Below are positions 35,886 through 44,112 of a stretch of DNA of 64,000 nt, one piece after another. The stretch is taken from contig JANXWV010000119.1 of assembly GCA_025350965.1 (NCBI GenBank), positions 1 to 64,000 of the forward strand, read 5' to 3'. The notes below the pieces were generated by a model. It saw only the letters and a program-made list of their open reading frames with translations, was not told where the DNA came from and did not search any database. The translations under genes were made by a program, and so were the position numbers. The stretch is from Rhizobacter sp. Lineage in GTDB: Bacteria; Pseudomonadota; Gammaproteobacteria; Burkholderiales; Burkholderiaceae_C. The number at the start of each line of letters is the position of its first letter. The first letter of the stretch is position 1.

Positions 35886-36737
35886 ATGTTCAAGCACCTC
35901 ACACTGAGCCCACTCCGGTCTGATCCCCTCTGCCTCTGGGAGAGGCACTCGCTTGATCCCCTCTGCCTCTGGGAGAGGCACTCGCTTGATCCCCTCTCCC
36001 TCTGGGAGAGGCGCTCGCTTGATCCCCTCTCCCTTTGGGAGAGGGTTAGGGTGAGGGCAACGGACACCCCCCACAGTGGCACCCGAACACCCTCACCCCC
36101 ACCCTCTCCCAGAGGGAGAGGGAGTCACACCCGCCTCATCGCGACCTGCTTGCTGGCATTCGCTTCCATATCCACCGCGTGGAGCGCAGAGCCTGCACCA
36201 GCCGCTGTGGCCGTTGCCCCAGCCATCGCCGCCAGCGCGCCGGTCGCTGCCCTGGCCGCTCCCGCACCCGCCGCTGCCGCGAGCGGCCCACCCGCCTCCC
36301 TGGACACCCGCATCCAGGACGTCAAGGGCGACGTGATCCGCCTGAACCGCGACCTTCTGGTGCTCGAAGAGGAACTGCTGTTCCCGGCCAATACGCAGGT
36401 GGCGCTGTTCGTGTCGATGGACGTGGGCAAGATGTTCTCGCTCGACTCGGTGCAGATCAAACTCGACGACAAGCCCGTCACCAACTACCTCTACACGCCG
36501 GCCGAAGTGAGCGCCTTGCACCGGGGCGGCGTGCAGCGCGTGTTCGTGGGCAACCTGAAGTCGGGCGAGCACACGATCGTGGCCTTCTTCACCGGCGGCG
36601 GCCCGCACGAGCGCGACTACAAGCGCGGCACCACGGTCAAGTTCGACAAGGGTGTGGAGCCCAAGTACATCGAGCTGCAAATCAAGGACTCGATGGCCAA
36701 GCTGCAGCCCGAGTTCGACGTCAAGGTCTGGCAGTAA
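35886..36737 (+). CDS. periplasmic protein of the Exb cluster, N-terminus invaded by repeat DNA
   Basis: 283 residues from ATG 35886, only the last about 205 of which look authentic. After MFKHLTLSPLRS come about 65 residues translated from palindromic repeat DNA (SLDPLCLWERH copies, then SPPPSPRGRG). Next comes a normal signal-peptide core (LIATCLLAFASISTAWSAEP), an Ala/Pro linker and a conserved domain with IQDVKGDVIRLNRDLLVLEE, FVSMDVGKMFSLDSVQIKLD and KPVTNYLYTPAEVSAL. The insertion keeps the frame, but it puts a long charged stretch before the signal peptide. The real start may be a later GTG (in the VRVRATD region), or the protein may be poorly exported. I do not recognise the domain beyond its association with TPR/ExbBD clusters. 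Confidence 0.7.
   Translation: MFKHLTLSPLRSDPLCLWERHSLDPLCLWERHSLDPLSLWERRSLDPLSLWERVRVRATDTPHSGTRTPSPPPSPRGRGSHTRLIATCLLAFASISTAWSAEPAPAAVAVAPAIAASAPVAALAAPAPAAAASGPPASLDTRIQDVKGDVIRLNRDLLVLEEELLFPANTQVALFVSMDVGKMFSLDSVQIKLDDKPVTNYLYTPAEVSALHRGGVQRVFVGNLKSGEHTIVAFFTGGGPHERDYKRGTTVKFDKGVEPKYIELQIKDSMAKLQPEFDVKVWQ
35921..36122. repeat. 33-bp tandem repeat plus inverted palindromic element inside a coding region
   Basis: Three 33-bp units start at 35921, 35954 and 35987, each beginning TGATCCCCTCT and containing CTGGGAGAGGC. A fourth, diverging unit starts at 36020. The 33-bp stretch 36026-36058 (CCCTCTCCC..GGGAGAGGG..GTGAGGG) is repeated in inverted orientation at 36090-36122 with about 29 of 33 matches, around a 31-bp spacer. 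The layout suits a REP/MITE-like element that also expanded in tandem. The 33-bp period equals 11 codons, preserving the frame. Confidence 0.9.
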
Positions 36738-36755
36738 GCCGTTGCGCTCACCCCG

Positions 36756-38756
36756 ATGAACGTGCGCCCTTTCACCCTGATGCTGCTGCGGCAAGTAACC
36801 GTGGCCGCCGCGTGCATGGGCGCCATCGCGGCCCACGCTGCGGCGCCGGCAGCGCCCTTGGCAGATGCCCCCGCGAGCCCCGTCAAAGACCCGCACTACG
36901 GCGACGCGCTGTTCCACTTCTACCAACCGCACTACTTCACCGCCTTGACCACGCTGATGGCCTCGCAGCAGCTCGGCCGCGTGGCAAAGCATGCCGACGA
37001 AGCCGAGGTGCTGCGGGGTGGCCTGCTGCTGTCGTACGGCATGCATGTAGAAGCGGGGCAGCTCTTCACGCAACTCATCGACAAGGGCGCGCCGCCTTCG
37101 GTGCGCGACCGTGCGTGGTACTTCCTCGCGAAGATCCGCTACCAGCGTGGCCTGCCGGCCGAAGCCCTTGCCGCGCTCGCGCGCATCGAAGCCAGCTTGC
37201 CGGCCGAGCTGGAAGACGACCGCCACCTGCTGCACGCCAACCTGCTGATGGGCAGCGGCGACTACGCGGGGGCGGCCACGGTGCTGAGCGCGATGACAGC
37301 GAACAAGGGCGGTTCGAACACCGGCTACTTCGGCTTCGGCAGGCGTGACGCCAACGCCACCGAGAAGAGTGCCGCTCGCCAGTACGCCGGCTTCAACCTC
37401 GGTGTGGCACTCATCAAGACCGGTGACCTCAGCGGTGGCACTGCCCTGCTCGACGAACTCGGCCGCGCCCCGGCCGCGTTCGAAGAGGCGCGCAGCCTGC
37501 GCGACCGGGCCAACGTGGCGCTGGGCTTCGCGGCGCTGCAAGCCAACCAACCCGAGCAGGCGCGCACCTTCCTCGAACGCGTGCGCCTCGCGGGCCCGCA
37601 GTCGAACAAGGCCTTGCTCGGCTTCGGGTGGGCGGCCGCGAGCATGAAGAACGCGAAGCTCGCACTCGTGCCCTGGACCGAACTCGCCGGCCGCGACGCG
37701 AGCGACGCCGCCGTGCTGGAAGCGCGCATCGCGCTGCCCTACGCCTACGCCGAACTCGGTGCGCAGGGCCAGTCGCTGGCCGGCTACAACGGCGCGATCA
37801 GCGACTTCGAGCGCGAGAACAGCGGCCTCGACGAGTCGATCAAATCGATCCGCAGCGGCAAGTTGATGAACGCGCTGCTCGCGCGCAACCCGGGCGAAGG
37901 CTCGGGCGAAGAGATGGGCTGGTTCTGGACAATGCGCGCGCTGCCCGACATGCCGCACGCGCCGCACCTGGCGCAGGTGCTCGCGAAGAACGAGTTCCAG
38001 GAGGCGTTCAAGAACTTCCGTGACCTGCGCTTCATGGCTGGCAACCTGCAGCAGTGGGCCGACAACCTGGGCGTGTTCAGCGACATGCTCGACGCCCGCC
38101 GCAAGGCCTACACCGAGCGCCTGCCGCAGGTGCTGGCGCGCGCCCGCGAAACCGGCATGACCGCAGCCAGCGAGCGCAGCGCCGGGCTCGCCAAGGAAGT
38201 GGCCGAGGCCGAACAGGCCGCCGACGGCGTGGCGCTGGCCGATACGAAGCAGCGCGATCTGATCGAGCGCCTGGCCGGCCTGCGCGCCGCGCAAGCCCAA
38301 CCCGCGCCTGCCCCCGAGGTGGCTGCAATGAGCGAGCGCATGCGCCGCGTGGCGGGTGCCTTGACGTGGCAGTTGGCGCAGGAGTTCCCGGCCAAGGTGT
38401 GGGAGGCGAAGAAGGTGCTCGGCAGCATCGACTTGCAGCTCGCGCAAGCCAAGGCGCACGAGGCTGCACTCACGCAGGCACAGGTCGACGAGCCCGCGCG
38501 CTTCGAGCGCTTCGCCAAGCGCATTGCCGAATTGAAGCCGCGCCTGCAGGCGCTGATGCCGCGCATCGCCGCATTGGGTGGCGAGCAACAGCAAGCCGCG
38601 CAGGGCATTGCCGTGGCAGAACTGGCAAGCCAGAAGGAACGGCTTGCGCTGTACACCACGCAGGCGCGCTTCGCCGTTGCGCAGTTGGTGGACCGCGCGG
38701 TGACCCCACAAGCGCAGTCACAACCGCAGGAGGGCGACCGTGCTCGCAAGCCGTAA
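36756..38756 (+). CDS. large periplasmic TPR-like protein
   Basis: 666 residues with a signal peptide (VTVAAACMGAIAAHAAAP). Residues about 45-330 are helical hairpins of TPR/Sel1 style (HYGDALFHFYQPHYFTALTT, VRDRAWYFLAKIRYQRGLPA, LGFAALQANQPEQARTFLER). Residues about 450-660 are a long Ala/Glu/Arg-rich coiled-coil region. Its 3' end overlaps the next, even larger TPR gene by 17 nt. Proteins of this shape accompany ExbB/ExbD/AgmX genes and probably span or scaffold the periplasm. No enzymatic motif is seen. Confidence 0.75.
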   Translation: MNVRPFTLMLLRQVTVAAACMGAIAAHAAAPAAPLADAPASPVKDPHYGDALFHFYQPHYFTALTTLMASQQLGRVAKHADEAEVLRGGLLLSYGMHVEAGQLFTQLIDKGAPPSVRDRAWYFLAKIRYQRGLPAEALAALARIEASLPAELEDDRHLLHANLLMGSGDYAGAATVLSAMTANKGGSNTGYFGFGRRDANATEKSAARQYAGFNLGVALIKTGDLSGGTALLDELGRAPAAFEEARSLRDRANVALGFAALQANQPEQARTFLERVRLAGPQSNKALLGFGWAAASMKNAKLALVPWTELAGRDASDAAVLEARIALPYAYAELGAQGQSLAGYNGAISDFERENSGLDESIKSIRSGKLMNALLARNPGEGSGEEMGWFWTMRALPDMPHAPHLAQVLAKNEFQEAFKNFRDLRFMAGNLQQWADNLGVFSDMLDARRKAYTERLPQVLARARETGMTAASERSAGLAKEVAEAEQAADGVALADTKQRDLIERLAGLRAAQAQPAPAPEVAAMSERMRRVAGALTWQLAQEFPAKVWEAKKVLGSIDLQLAQAKAHEAALTQAQVDEPARFERFAKRIAELKPRLQALMPRIAALGGEQQQAAQGIAVAELASQKERLALYTTQARFAVAQLVDRAVTPQAQSQPQEGDRARKP

Positions 38757-41700
38757 TCACCGCCTTGCACGCCTGCCCGCCGCGCTGCTGCTGCTCGGCC
38801 TGTGCGCCTGCGGCAGCGGCAAGCTCAAGGGCACGCCCGACAACGAGCCGACGCTGAAGGCGCTGGCGAGCCGGCAGGTCAGCGTGCAAGCCGACGCGGG
38901 CGTCAAGGCCAGCGAAGAGCAGGCCATCGCCGCGTACAAGAAGTTCCTCGACGCGGCGCCGCGCGCACCGCAGCGCGCGCAGGCGATGCGCCGGCTCGGC
39001 GATCTGGAGATGGAAGTCGCCGAGAGCCGCTTCACCGATACGCCGGGTGCAACGCCGATGGCTGCCGCCGACTACCGCGCTGCCATTGCGCGCTACCGCG
39101 ACTTCCTCAAGGCCTACCCCGCCGATGCGAACAACGACCGCGTGCTGTACCAGCTGGCCCGTGCGCATGAGCAGGGCGGCGCGCTCGAACTGGCGCTGGC
39201 CACACTCGACCAACTCGTGCGCGAGTACCCCGCCACCGTCTACCGCGACGAGGCCAACTTCCGCCGAGGCGAGCTGCTGTTCACGACCCGCGAGTACGCC
39301 AAGGCCGAGCAAGCCTTCGCCACGGTTCTGAAGAGCGAACGGCGCAACACCTACGAGGAACGTTCCCTCTACATGCAGGGGTGGTCGCAGTTCAAGCAAG
39401 GCCGGCTGGAAGACGCGCTGACGCCGTTCTTCGGCGTGCTCGACCGCAAGCTGGCCGGCCAGACCGGCAGCGGCGAGCTCGACACGCTGACCGGCAGACA
39501 AGGCTTCACGCGGGCCGACCGCGAGCTGGTCGAAGACACCTTCCGCGTTGCGAGCATCTGCCTGCAGAACCTGCAGGGCGCCGACTCGATTCCCCAGTTC
39601 ATCACCAGCGAGGTGCGACGCGGCTACGAGTTCCGCGTGTACCAGCAGCTCGGGGAGCTGTACGTCAAGCAAGACCGCAGCAAGGACGCGGCCGACACCT
39701 TTGGCGCCTTCGCGCGCGCCCACCCGCTGCACGAGCAGGCGCCTCAGCTGCAAGCCCGCGTGGTCGAGATCTACCAGAGCGCGGGCCTCACCACGCTGGC
39801 ACTTGCGGCGAAGAAGGACCACGTGTCGCGTTACGGCATCGACAGCGAGTTCCGCCGTGCCAACCCGGCCGGCTGGGCATTGGCGCAGCCGCTCGTGAAG
39901 ACGCACCTCGCCGAGTTGGCGCGCCACCACCATGCGGCGGCGCAGAAGAGCCGCGCGAGTGCCGACTACCAGGAGGCGGTGCGCTGGTACCGCGCCTACC
40001 TCACGTCGTTCCCGAGCGACCCGGCTGCGGCGCAGAACAACTTCCTGCTCGCCGAGCTGCTGTTCGAAGACCAGCTCTTCAAGGAGGCTGCGGTCGAGTA
40101 CGAGAAAACGGCCTATGGCTACCCGGTGCACGCCAAGAGCGCCGACGCAGGCTATGCGGCTTTGCTGTCGTATGCGCGCCTGACCAAGGATGCGGTCGCT
40201 GCTGACGCACCCGTGCTGCAGCGTTCGAGCGTTGACAGCGCCCTGCGCTTCGCCGCCGCCTTCAAGGCCGACACGCGCACCGGCACCGTGCTGACGAATG
40301 CCTCGGAGCAACTGTTCGCGCTGAAAGACCCGGCGCAGGCAGCCAAGATTGCGCAGCAGGTGCTGGCCCTCGACCCACCCGCCGCAGCCGCGCAACGCCG
40401 CACCGCATGGACCGTGCTCGCGCACACCGCATTCGAGCGCAACGCCTTCGCCGATGCGGAACGCGCGTACGCCGAGGTGCTCGCGCTGGTGCCTGACAAA
40501 GACCCGGCACGCACGGAGTTCAAAGAGCGGCTGGCCGCGTCGGTCTACAAGCAGGGCGAAGAGGCACGCACGAAGGGCAACGCGCGTGACGCCGTCGGCC
40601 ACTTCGCGCGCGTGGCGGCTGTCGCGCCGCAATCGAGCGTTCGCGCCACCGCCCAGTACGACGCGGCGGCCGCCCTCATCGGCTTGAAAGATTGGGACAA
40701 CGCGGCCCGCACGCTCGAAGACTTCCGCGCCCGCTTTGCCAACCACCCGCTGCAGGACGATGTCGCCGCGAAGCTCGCGCTGGCCTACACCGAGCGCGGC
40801 CAGTGGTCGCAGGCCGCAGGTGAGTTCGAGCGGGTTGCAGCGGCGGCGAAGGACCCGCAGGTCGCACGCGCAGCGCTGTGGCAAGCGGCCGAGCTGCACG
40901 AAAAAGCCAGCGAGAAGGCCAGCGACAAACCCAACGAAAAAGGCGGCAACGCGGCCACCTCGCGCATGGCCGCGACCAAGGCCTACGAGCGCTTCCTGAA
41001 GCTCTACCCCGAACCGCTGGAGCCAGCCGTCGAAACCCGCCACCGCCTGGCGCGGCTGGCCCGTGCCGATGGCAACGCCGTGCGCGCGTTCGTGCTCGCC
41101 AAAGACATCTTCTTCGCCGACCAGGCCGGCGGCGCTGCCCGCACCGACCGCACCCGCTACCTCGGCGCCAGCGCCGCGCTGACGCTGGCCGAGCCGGTGC
41201 TCGCGAGCTACAAGCAGGTGCCGTTGATCGAGCCGCTGGCGAAGCAGTTGAAGCTGAAGAAGGCGAAGCTCGAGGACGTGCTGAAGGCCTATGCCGTGGC
41301 GGCCGATTACGGCGTGGCCGACGTGACGACCGCCGCCACCTTCCACATCGCTGCGCTCTATCAAGACTTCGGCCAGGCCATGCTCGGCTCGCAGCGGCCG
41401 AAGAAGCTCAGCAAAGCCGAGCTGGAGCAATACAACGTGATGCTCGAAGAACAGGCCGATCCGTTCGCCCAGAAGGCCACCGAGCTGCACGAAGTGAATG
41501 CTCGCCGCGCCGCCACCGGCCTGTACGACGAGTGGGTGCAGAAAAGCTTCAAGGCTCTCGCCGCATTGCGCCCGCTGCGCTACGGCAAGGTGGAACGCAT
41601 TGATCTGGCAAGCGCCCCGGCGGCACTGGCCGCGCCTGCCGACGCGAGCGTGGCCACGTTGGAAGCCGCCCTCGCGGCCAACCCGAAGCAGCCGCAACTC

Positions 41701-41982
41701 GCAAACCAGCTCGGCATTGCGTTGCGCAAGGCGGGCCAGTTCACGAAGGCGCGCGCGGCGTACGAGCGCGCCATCGAGCTCGACGCGAACCCTGCCAATG
41801 CGACGCTGAACCTCGCCATCCTTCACGACATTTACCTCGCTGACAGCGCCCGTGCGCTGGCCTTGTACGACCGCTACCTCGCGCTCACCACGGGCGGTGA
41901 CGCGATGGTTGCGAAGTGGGTCGCCGACCTCAAGAACCGCAAACCGCCAGCCACGTTGCTGAGCAAGAAGGACTCTTCATGA
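38740..41982 (+). CDS. giant TPR-repeat lipoprotein
   Basis: 1080 residues from GTG 38740, with AGGAGG seven bases upstream. The lipoprotein signal ends LCAC (Cys24). The rest is almost wholly TPR/YbgF-like hairpins: EEQAIAAYKKFLDAAPRAPQ, YRAAIARYRDFLKAYPADAN, EYAKAEQAFATVLKSERRN, and typical TPRs at the C-terminus (KAGQFTKARAAYERAIELD). Comparable size and architecture occur in GltE/AgmK-type proteins of myxobacterial machines and in CpoB-related proteins next to Tol genes; direct homology is not claimed. It overlaps the next gene by 4 nt. Confidence 0.82.
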   Translation: MLASRNHRLARLPAALLLLGLCACGSGKLKGTPDNEPTLKALASRQVSVQADAGVKASEEQAIAAYKKFLDAAPRAPQRAQAMRRLGDLEMEVAESRFTDTPGATPMAAADYRAAIARYRDFLKAYPADANNDRVLYQLARAHEQGGALELALATLDQLVREYPATVYRDEANFRRGELLFTTREYAKAEQAFATVLKSERRNTYEERSLYMQGWSQFKQGRLEDALTPFFGVLDRKLAGQTGSGELDTLTGRQGFTRADRELVEDTFRVASICLQNLQGADSIPQFITSEVRRGYEFRVYQQLGELYVKQDRSKDAADTFGAFARAHPLHEQAPQLQARVVEIYQSAGLTTLALAAKKDHVSRYGIDSEFRRANPAGWALAQPLVKTHLAELARHHHAAAQKSRASADYQEAVRWYRAYLTSFPSDPAAAQNNFLLAELLFEDQLFKEAAVEYEKTAYGYPVHAKSADAGYAALLSYARLTKDAVAADAPVLQRSSVDSALRFAAAFKADTRTGTVLTNASEQLFALKDPAQAAKIAQQVLALDPPAAAAQRRTAWTVLAHTAFERNAFADAERAYAEVLALVPDKDPARTEFKERLAASVYKQGEEARTKGNARDAVGHFARVAAVAPQSSVRATAQYDAAAALIGLKDWDNAARTLEDFRARFANHPLQDDVAAKLALAYTERGQWSQAAGEFERVAAAAKDPQVARAALWQAAELHEKASEKASDKPNEKGGNAATSRMAATKAYERFLKLYPEPLEPAVETRHRLARLARADGNAVRAFVLAKDIFFADQAGGAARTDRTRYLGASAALTLAEPVLASYKQVPLIEPLAKQLKLKKAKLEDVLKAYAVAADYGVADVTTAATFHIAALYQDFGQAMLGSQRPKKLSKAELEQYNVMLEEQADPFAQKATELHEVNARRAATGLYDEWVQKSFKALAALRPLRYGKVERIDLASAPAALAAPADASVATLEAALAANPKQPQLANQLGIALRKAGQFTKARAAYERAIELDANPANATLNLAILHDIYLADSARALALYDRYLALTTGGDAMVAKWVADLKNRKPPATLLSKKDSS

Positions 41983-42341
41983 AACCTTTCGTCTCGGCCG
42001 CCGCAGGCGCCTCGCTGGGCCTGATCGGCATGGTGCTGGTCGGCCTGGCCGTGCCGGTGGTGGCGCAGGACCGCGCCGACATCGACCGCTCGCAGATCAT
42101 CGGCAACCGTGAGCTGCCCAAGGTGCTCTACATCGTGCCGTGGAAGAAGCCGTTGCCCGGCGAGCTGGCCGGCCGGCCCGTGGCGAGCGTGCTCGACGAA
42201 GCGCTGGCCCCCATCGACCGCGACGTGTTCCGCCGCCAGGTGCAGTACGGCGCGCAAGCCGCAGTGAAGCCCACTGCCGCCTCGCCCAACACGGCACCCA
42301 ACGCCGCGCCGACCGTCACGGCAGCGGCGCAGCCCAAGTAG
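41979..42341 (+). CDS. small exported protein of the ExbBD cluster
   Basis: 120 residues with a signal peptide (GLIGMVLVGLAVPVVAQ). A compact conserved-looking core follows: RSQIIGNRELPKVLYIVPWK, then DEALAPIDRDVFRRQVQYG. The tail is a low-complexity Ala/Pro/Thr stretch. I recall similar small proteins immediately before exbB in comparable clusters, but it has no named family that I can assign. ATG 41979 overlaps the TPR gene stop (ATGA), and exbB starts 44 bp downstream. Confidence 0.72.
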   Translation: MKPFVSAAAGASLGLIGMVLVGLAVPVVAQDRADIDRSQIIGNRELPKVLYIVPWKKPLPGELAGRPVASVLDEALAPIDRDVFRRQVQYGAQAAVKPTAASPNTAPNAAPTVTAAAQPK

Positions 42342-42385
42342 CCACCCCGACACCCGACCCCGAGTTTTCACAGGAGAAATGTTCG

Positions 42386-43039
42386 ATGAATGCATTCAAC
42401 ACGGCGCTGAAGTTCTTCCAGGATTGCGGCCTGTTCATTTACCCCAGCATCCTCATCATGGCGCTGGGTGTGTCCATCGCCATCGAGCGGCTGATCTTCC
42501 TGAACCGCGCTCGCAGCCAGAACCGCAAGGTCTGGGCGAAGGTGCTGCCGATGCTGCAAGGCGGGCAGTGGAAGGAAGTGCAAAGCGTGACCGCGAACTC
42601 CGACGCGGCCATCGGCCGAATCGTCAACTACGGTCTGACGCGCATGCAAAGCCCCGGCCGCCGCGAAGACTTCGACGCCGCGATGGAAGAAGGCATGATG
42701 GAAGTGGTGCCGCGCCTTGAGAAGCGCACCCACTACATCGCGACCTTCGCCAACGTGATCACGCTGGTCGGCTTGCTCGGCACCATCATCGGCCTGATCA
42801 AGGGCTTCACGGCGGTGGCGCAAGTCAACCCGGCCGAGAAGGCCGAGCTGCTGTCGGCGTCGATCTCGATCGCGATGAACAACACCGCGTTTGCACTGAT
42901 GGTGGCGATTCCGTTCCTGCTCATCCATTCGTTCCTGCAGGCGCGCACGAGCGAGATCGTCGATGGCCTGGAGGCCGCGAAGATGAGCTTCCTGAACCTG
43001 GTTCAGCGCCTCAAGGCTGAACAGGCTGCGGTGCGCTAG
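42386..43039 (+). CDS. exbB: MotA/TolQ/ExbB proton channel protein
   Basis: 217 residues with three membrane segments: YPSILIMALGVSIAIERLIF, VITLVGLLGTIIGLIKGF and NNTAFALMVAIPFLLIHSF. The conserved LLGTIIG and NNTAFALMVAIP motifs carry the Thr residues that line the proton path in ExbB/TolQ. A cytoplasmic loop of about 80 residues joins helices 1 and 2. CAGGAG lies 9-14 bases before the ATG. It forms the pentameric stator with the ExbD proteins encoded directly downstream (3 bp and 14 bp gaps). Confidence 0.93.
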   Translation: MNAFNTALKFFQDCGLFIYPSILIMALGVSIAIERLIFLNRARSQNRKVWAKVLPMLQGGQWKEVQSVTANSDAAIGRIVNYGLTRMQSPGRREDFDAAMEEGMMEVVPRLEKRTHYIATFANVITLVGLLGTIIGLIKGFTAVAQVNPAEKAELLSASISIAMNNTAFALMVAIPFLLIHSFLQARTSEIVDGLEAAKMSFLNLVQRLKAEQAAVR

Positions 43040-43042
43040 ATC

Positions 43043-43588
43043 ATGCGCGTGCGTCGCCTGCGCAAGGAGCAGGCCCACCTCGAGATCACCGCGTTCATCA
43101 ACCTGATCGTGGTGCTGGTGCCCTTCCTGCTGTCGGTGGCGGTGTTCACGCGGCTGGCCGTCATCGACCTGTCGTTGCCGGCACAGACCTCGGGCGTCGA
43201 GCAGTTGAAGGCCGAAGACCTGAAGCTGGAAGTCGTGATCCGGCCCGACGCGCTGGAGGTGGGTGACCGCATCGGCGGCCTGATTCGCCGCATCGACAAC
43301 ACGCCGGCCGGCCATGACGTGAAAGCCTTGTCGAACCTGATGCAGCAGATCAAGGGCAAGTTCCCGGACCAGTTGGAGGCCACGCTCTTGGCGCAGCCCG
43401 ACACGCCCTACGACACGCTGGTTCAGGTGATGGACGCGATGCGCGCCGGCATGTCGGCCGAGGGCACGAAGCTCGTGCGCACGGAGCTGTTTCCGAACAT
43501 CTCGATCGGCGATGCGCCTTTGGTGAATACCGTGAATGCGGTGGCTGCGGCGAACCCGGTCAAGCCCATCACCGTGGCCAAGAAGTAA
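43043..43588 (+). CDS. exbD: ExbD/TolR-like protein with the key Asp replaced by Asn
   Basis: 181 residues. A single N-terminal membrane helix (ITAFINLIVVLVPFLLSVAV) is followed by a periplasmic domain. In ExbD/TolR this helix carries an essential Asp in a LIDV-type motif that cycles protons. Here the aligned residue is Asn20 (FINLIV). The periplasmic domain is longer than usual and contains VGDRIGGLIRRIDN and YDTLVQVMDAMRAGM. It is the first of two adjacent ExbD genes. The second keeps the Asp, so this subunit may be a structural or regulatory partner. Confidence 0.85.
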   Translation: MRVRRLRKEQAHLEITAFINLIVVLVPFLLSVAVFTRLAVIDLSLPAQTSGVEQLKAEDLKLEVVIRPDALEVGDRIGGLIRRIDNTPAGHDVKALSNLMQQIKGKFPDQLEATLLAQPDTPYDTLVQVMDAMRAGMSAEGTKLVRTELFPNISIGDAPLVNTVNAVAAANPVKPITVAKK

Positions 43589-43602
43589 GAGGAACCCAAG
43601 CC

Positions 43603-44112
43603 ATGAAACTCACGCCGCGCCAGAAGCGCACCGAGAGGCGCTCGCGCAACCAGACCATGGTCGACATGAACCTGGTCTCGTTGATCGACGTGTTCACGAT
43701 CCTGATCTTCTTCCTGCTCTCGAACTCGGGCGGCGTTGAAACGCTGCCGAGCCCGAAGGCGGTCAAGCTGCCCGAGTCGTTCGCGGTGGTCGCCCCACGC
43801 GACACGCTGGTGGTGGTGGTCAGCGGCACCGAGATCCTGGTCGACGGCCGCAAGGTGTCGTCGGTGCAAGACGCGATGGCCGGGCCGGACGACCTGATCG
43901 CACCGCTGAAGGCCGAGCTCGACCTGCTGCAGACCCACCGCCAGGTCGTGCGCGCCGAGACCGTGGCGCAAAACGCCCCGTCCAACAAGGCCGTGACCAT
44001 CATGGGCGACAAGGACATCCCCTACCAGTTGCTGCGCCGGGTGATGGCGACATGCGCCAAGGCGAACTTCAGCGACGTGTCGTTCGCGGTGCGCCAAAGG
44101 GGTGAAGGGTGA
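43603..44112 (+). CDS. exbD: ExbD/TolR biopolymer transport protein
   Basis: 169 residues. The membrane helix is MNLVSLIDVFTILIFFLLSN with the proton-coupling Asp29 intact, preceded by a basic cytoplasmic segment (RQKRTERRSRNQ). The periplasmic TolR fold includes LVVVVSGTEILVDGRKVSS and the C-terminal IMGDKDIPYQLLRRVMATC followed by a hydrophobic strand. It is translationally coupled to the AgmX/TonB gene through a GTGA overlap. Together with the exbB product and the preceding ExbD paralogue it should form the energised inner-membrane stator. Confidence 0.93.
   Translation: MKLTPRQKRTERRSRNQTMVDMNLVSLIDVFTILIFFLLSNSGGVETLPSPKAVKLPESFAVVAPRDTLVVVVSGTEILVDGRKVSSVQDAMAGPDDLIAPLKAELDLLQTHRQVVRAETVAQNAPSNKAVTIMGDKDIPYQLLRRVMATCAKANFSDVSFAVRQRGEG

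Noticed and set aside
35921..36122. CRISPR-like array
   Set aside because: The 33-bp units are contiguous without unique spacers, there are no cas genes, and an inverted copy is present. It is a tandem/palindromic repeat.
38470..41826. 1118-codon minus-strand frame opposite the giant TPR gene
   Set aside because: Repetitive Arg/Leu/Val/Glu composition arises from the complement of Ala/Lys/Glu-rich TPRs; no ribosome site or domain.
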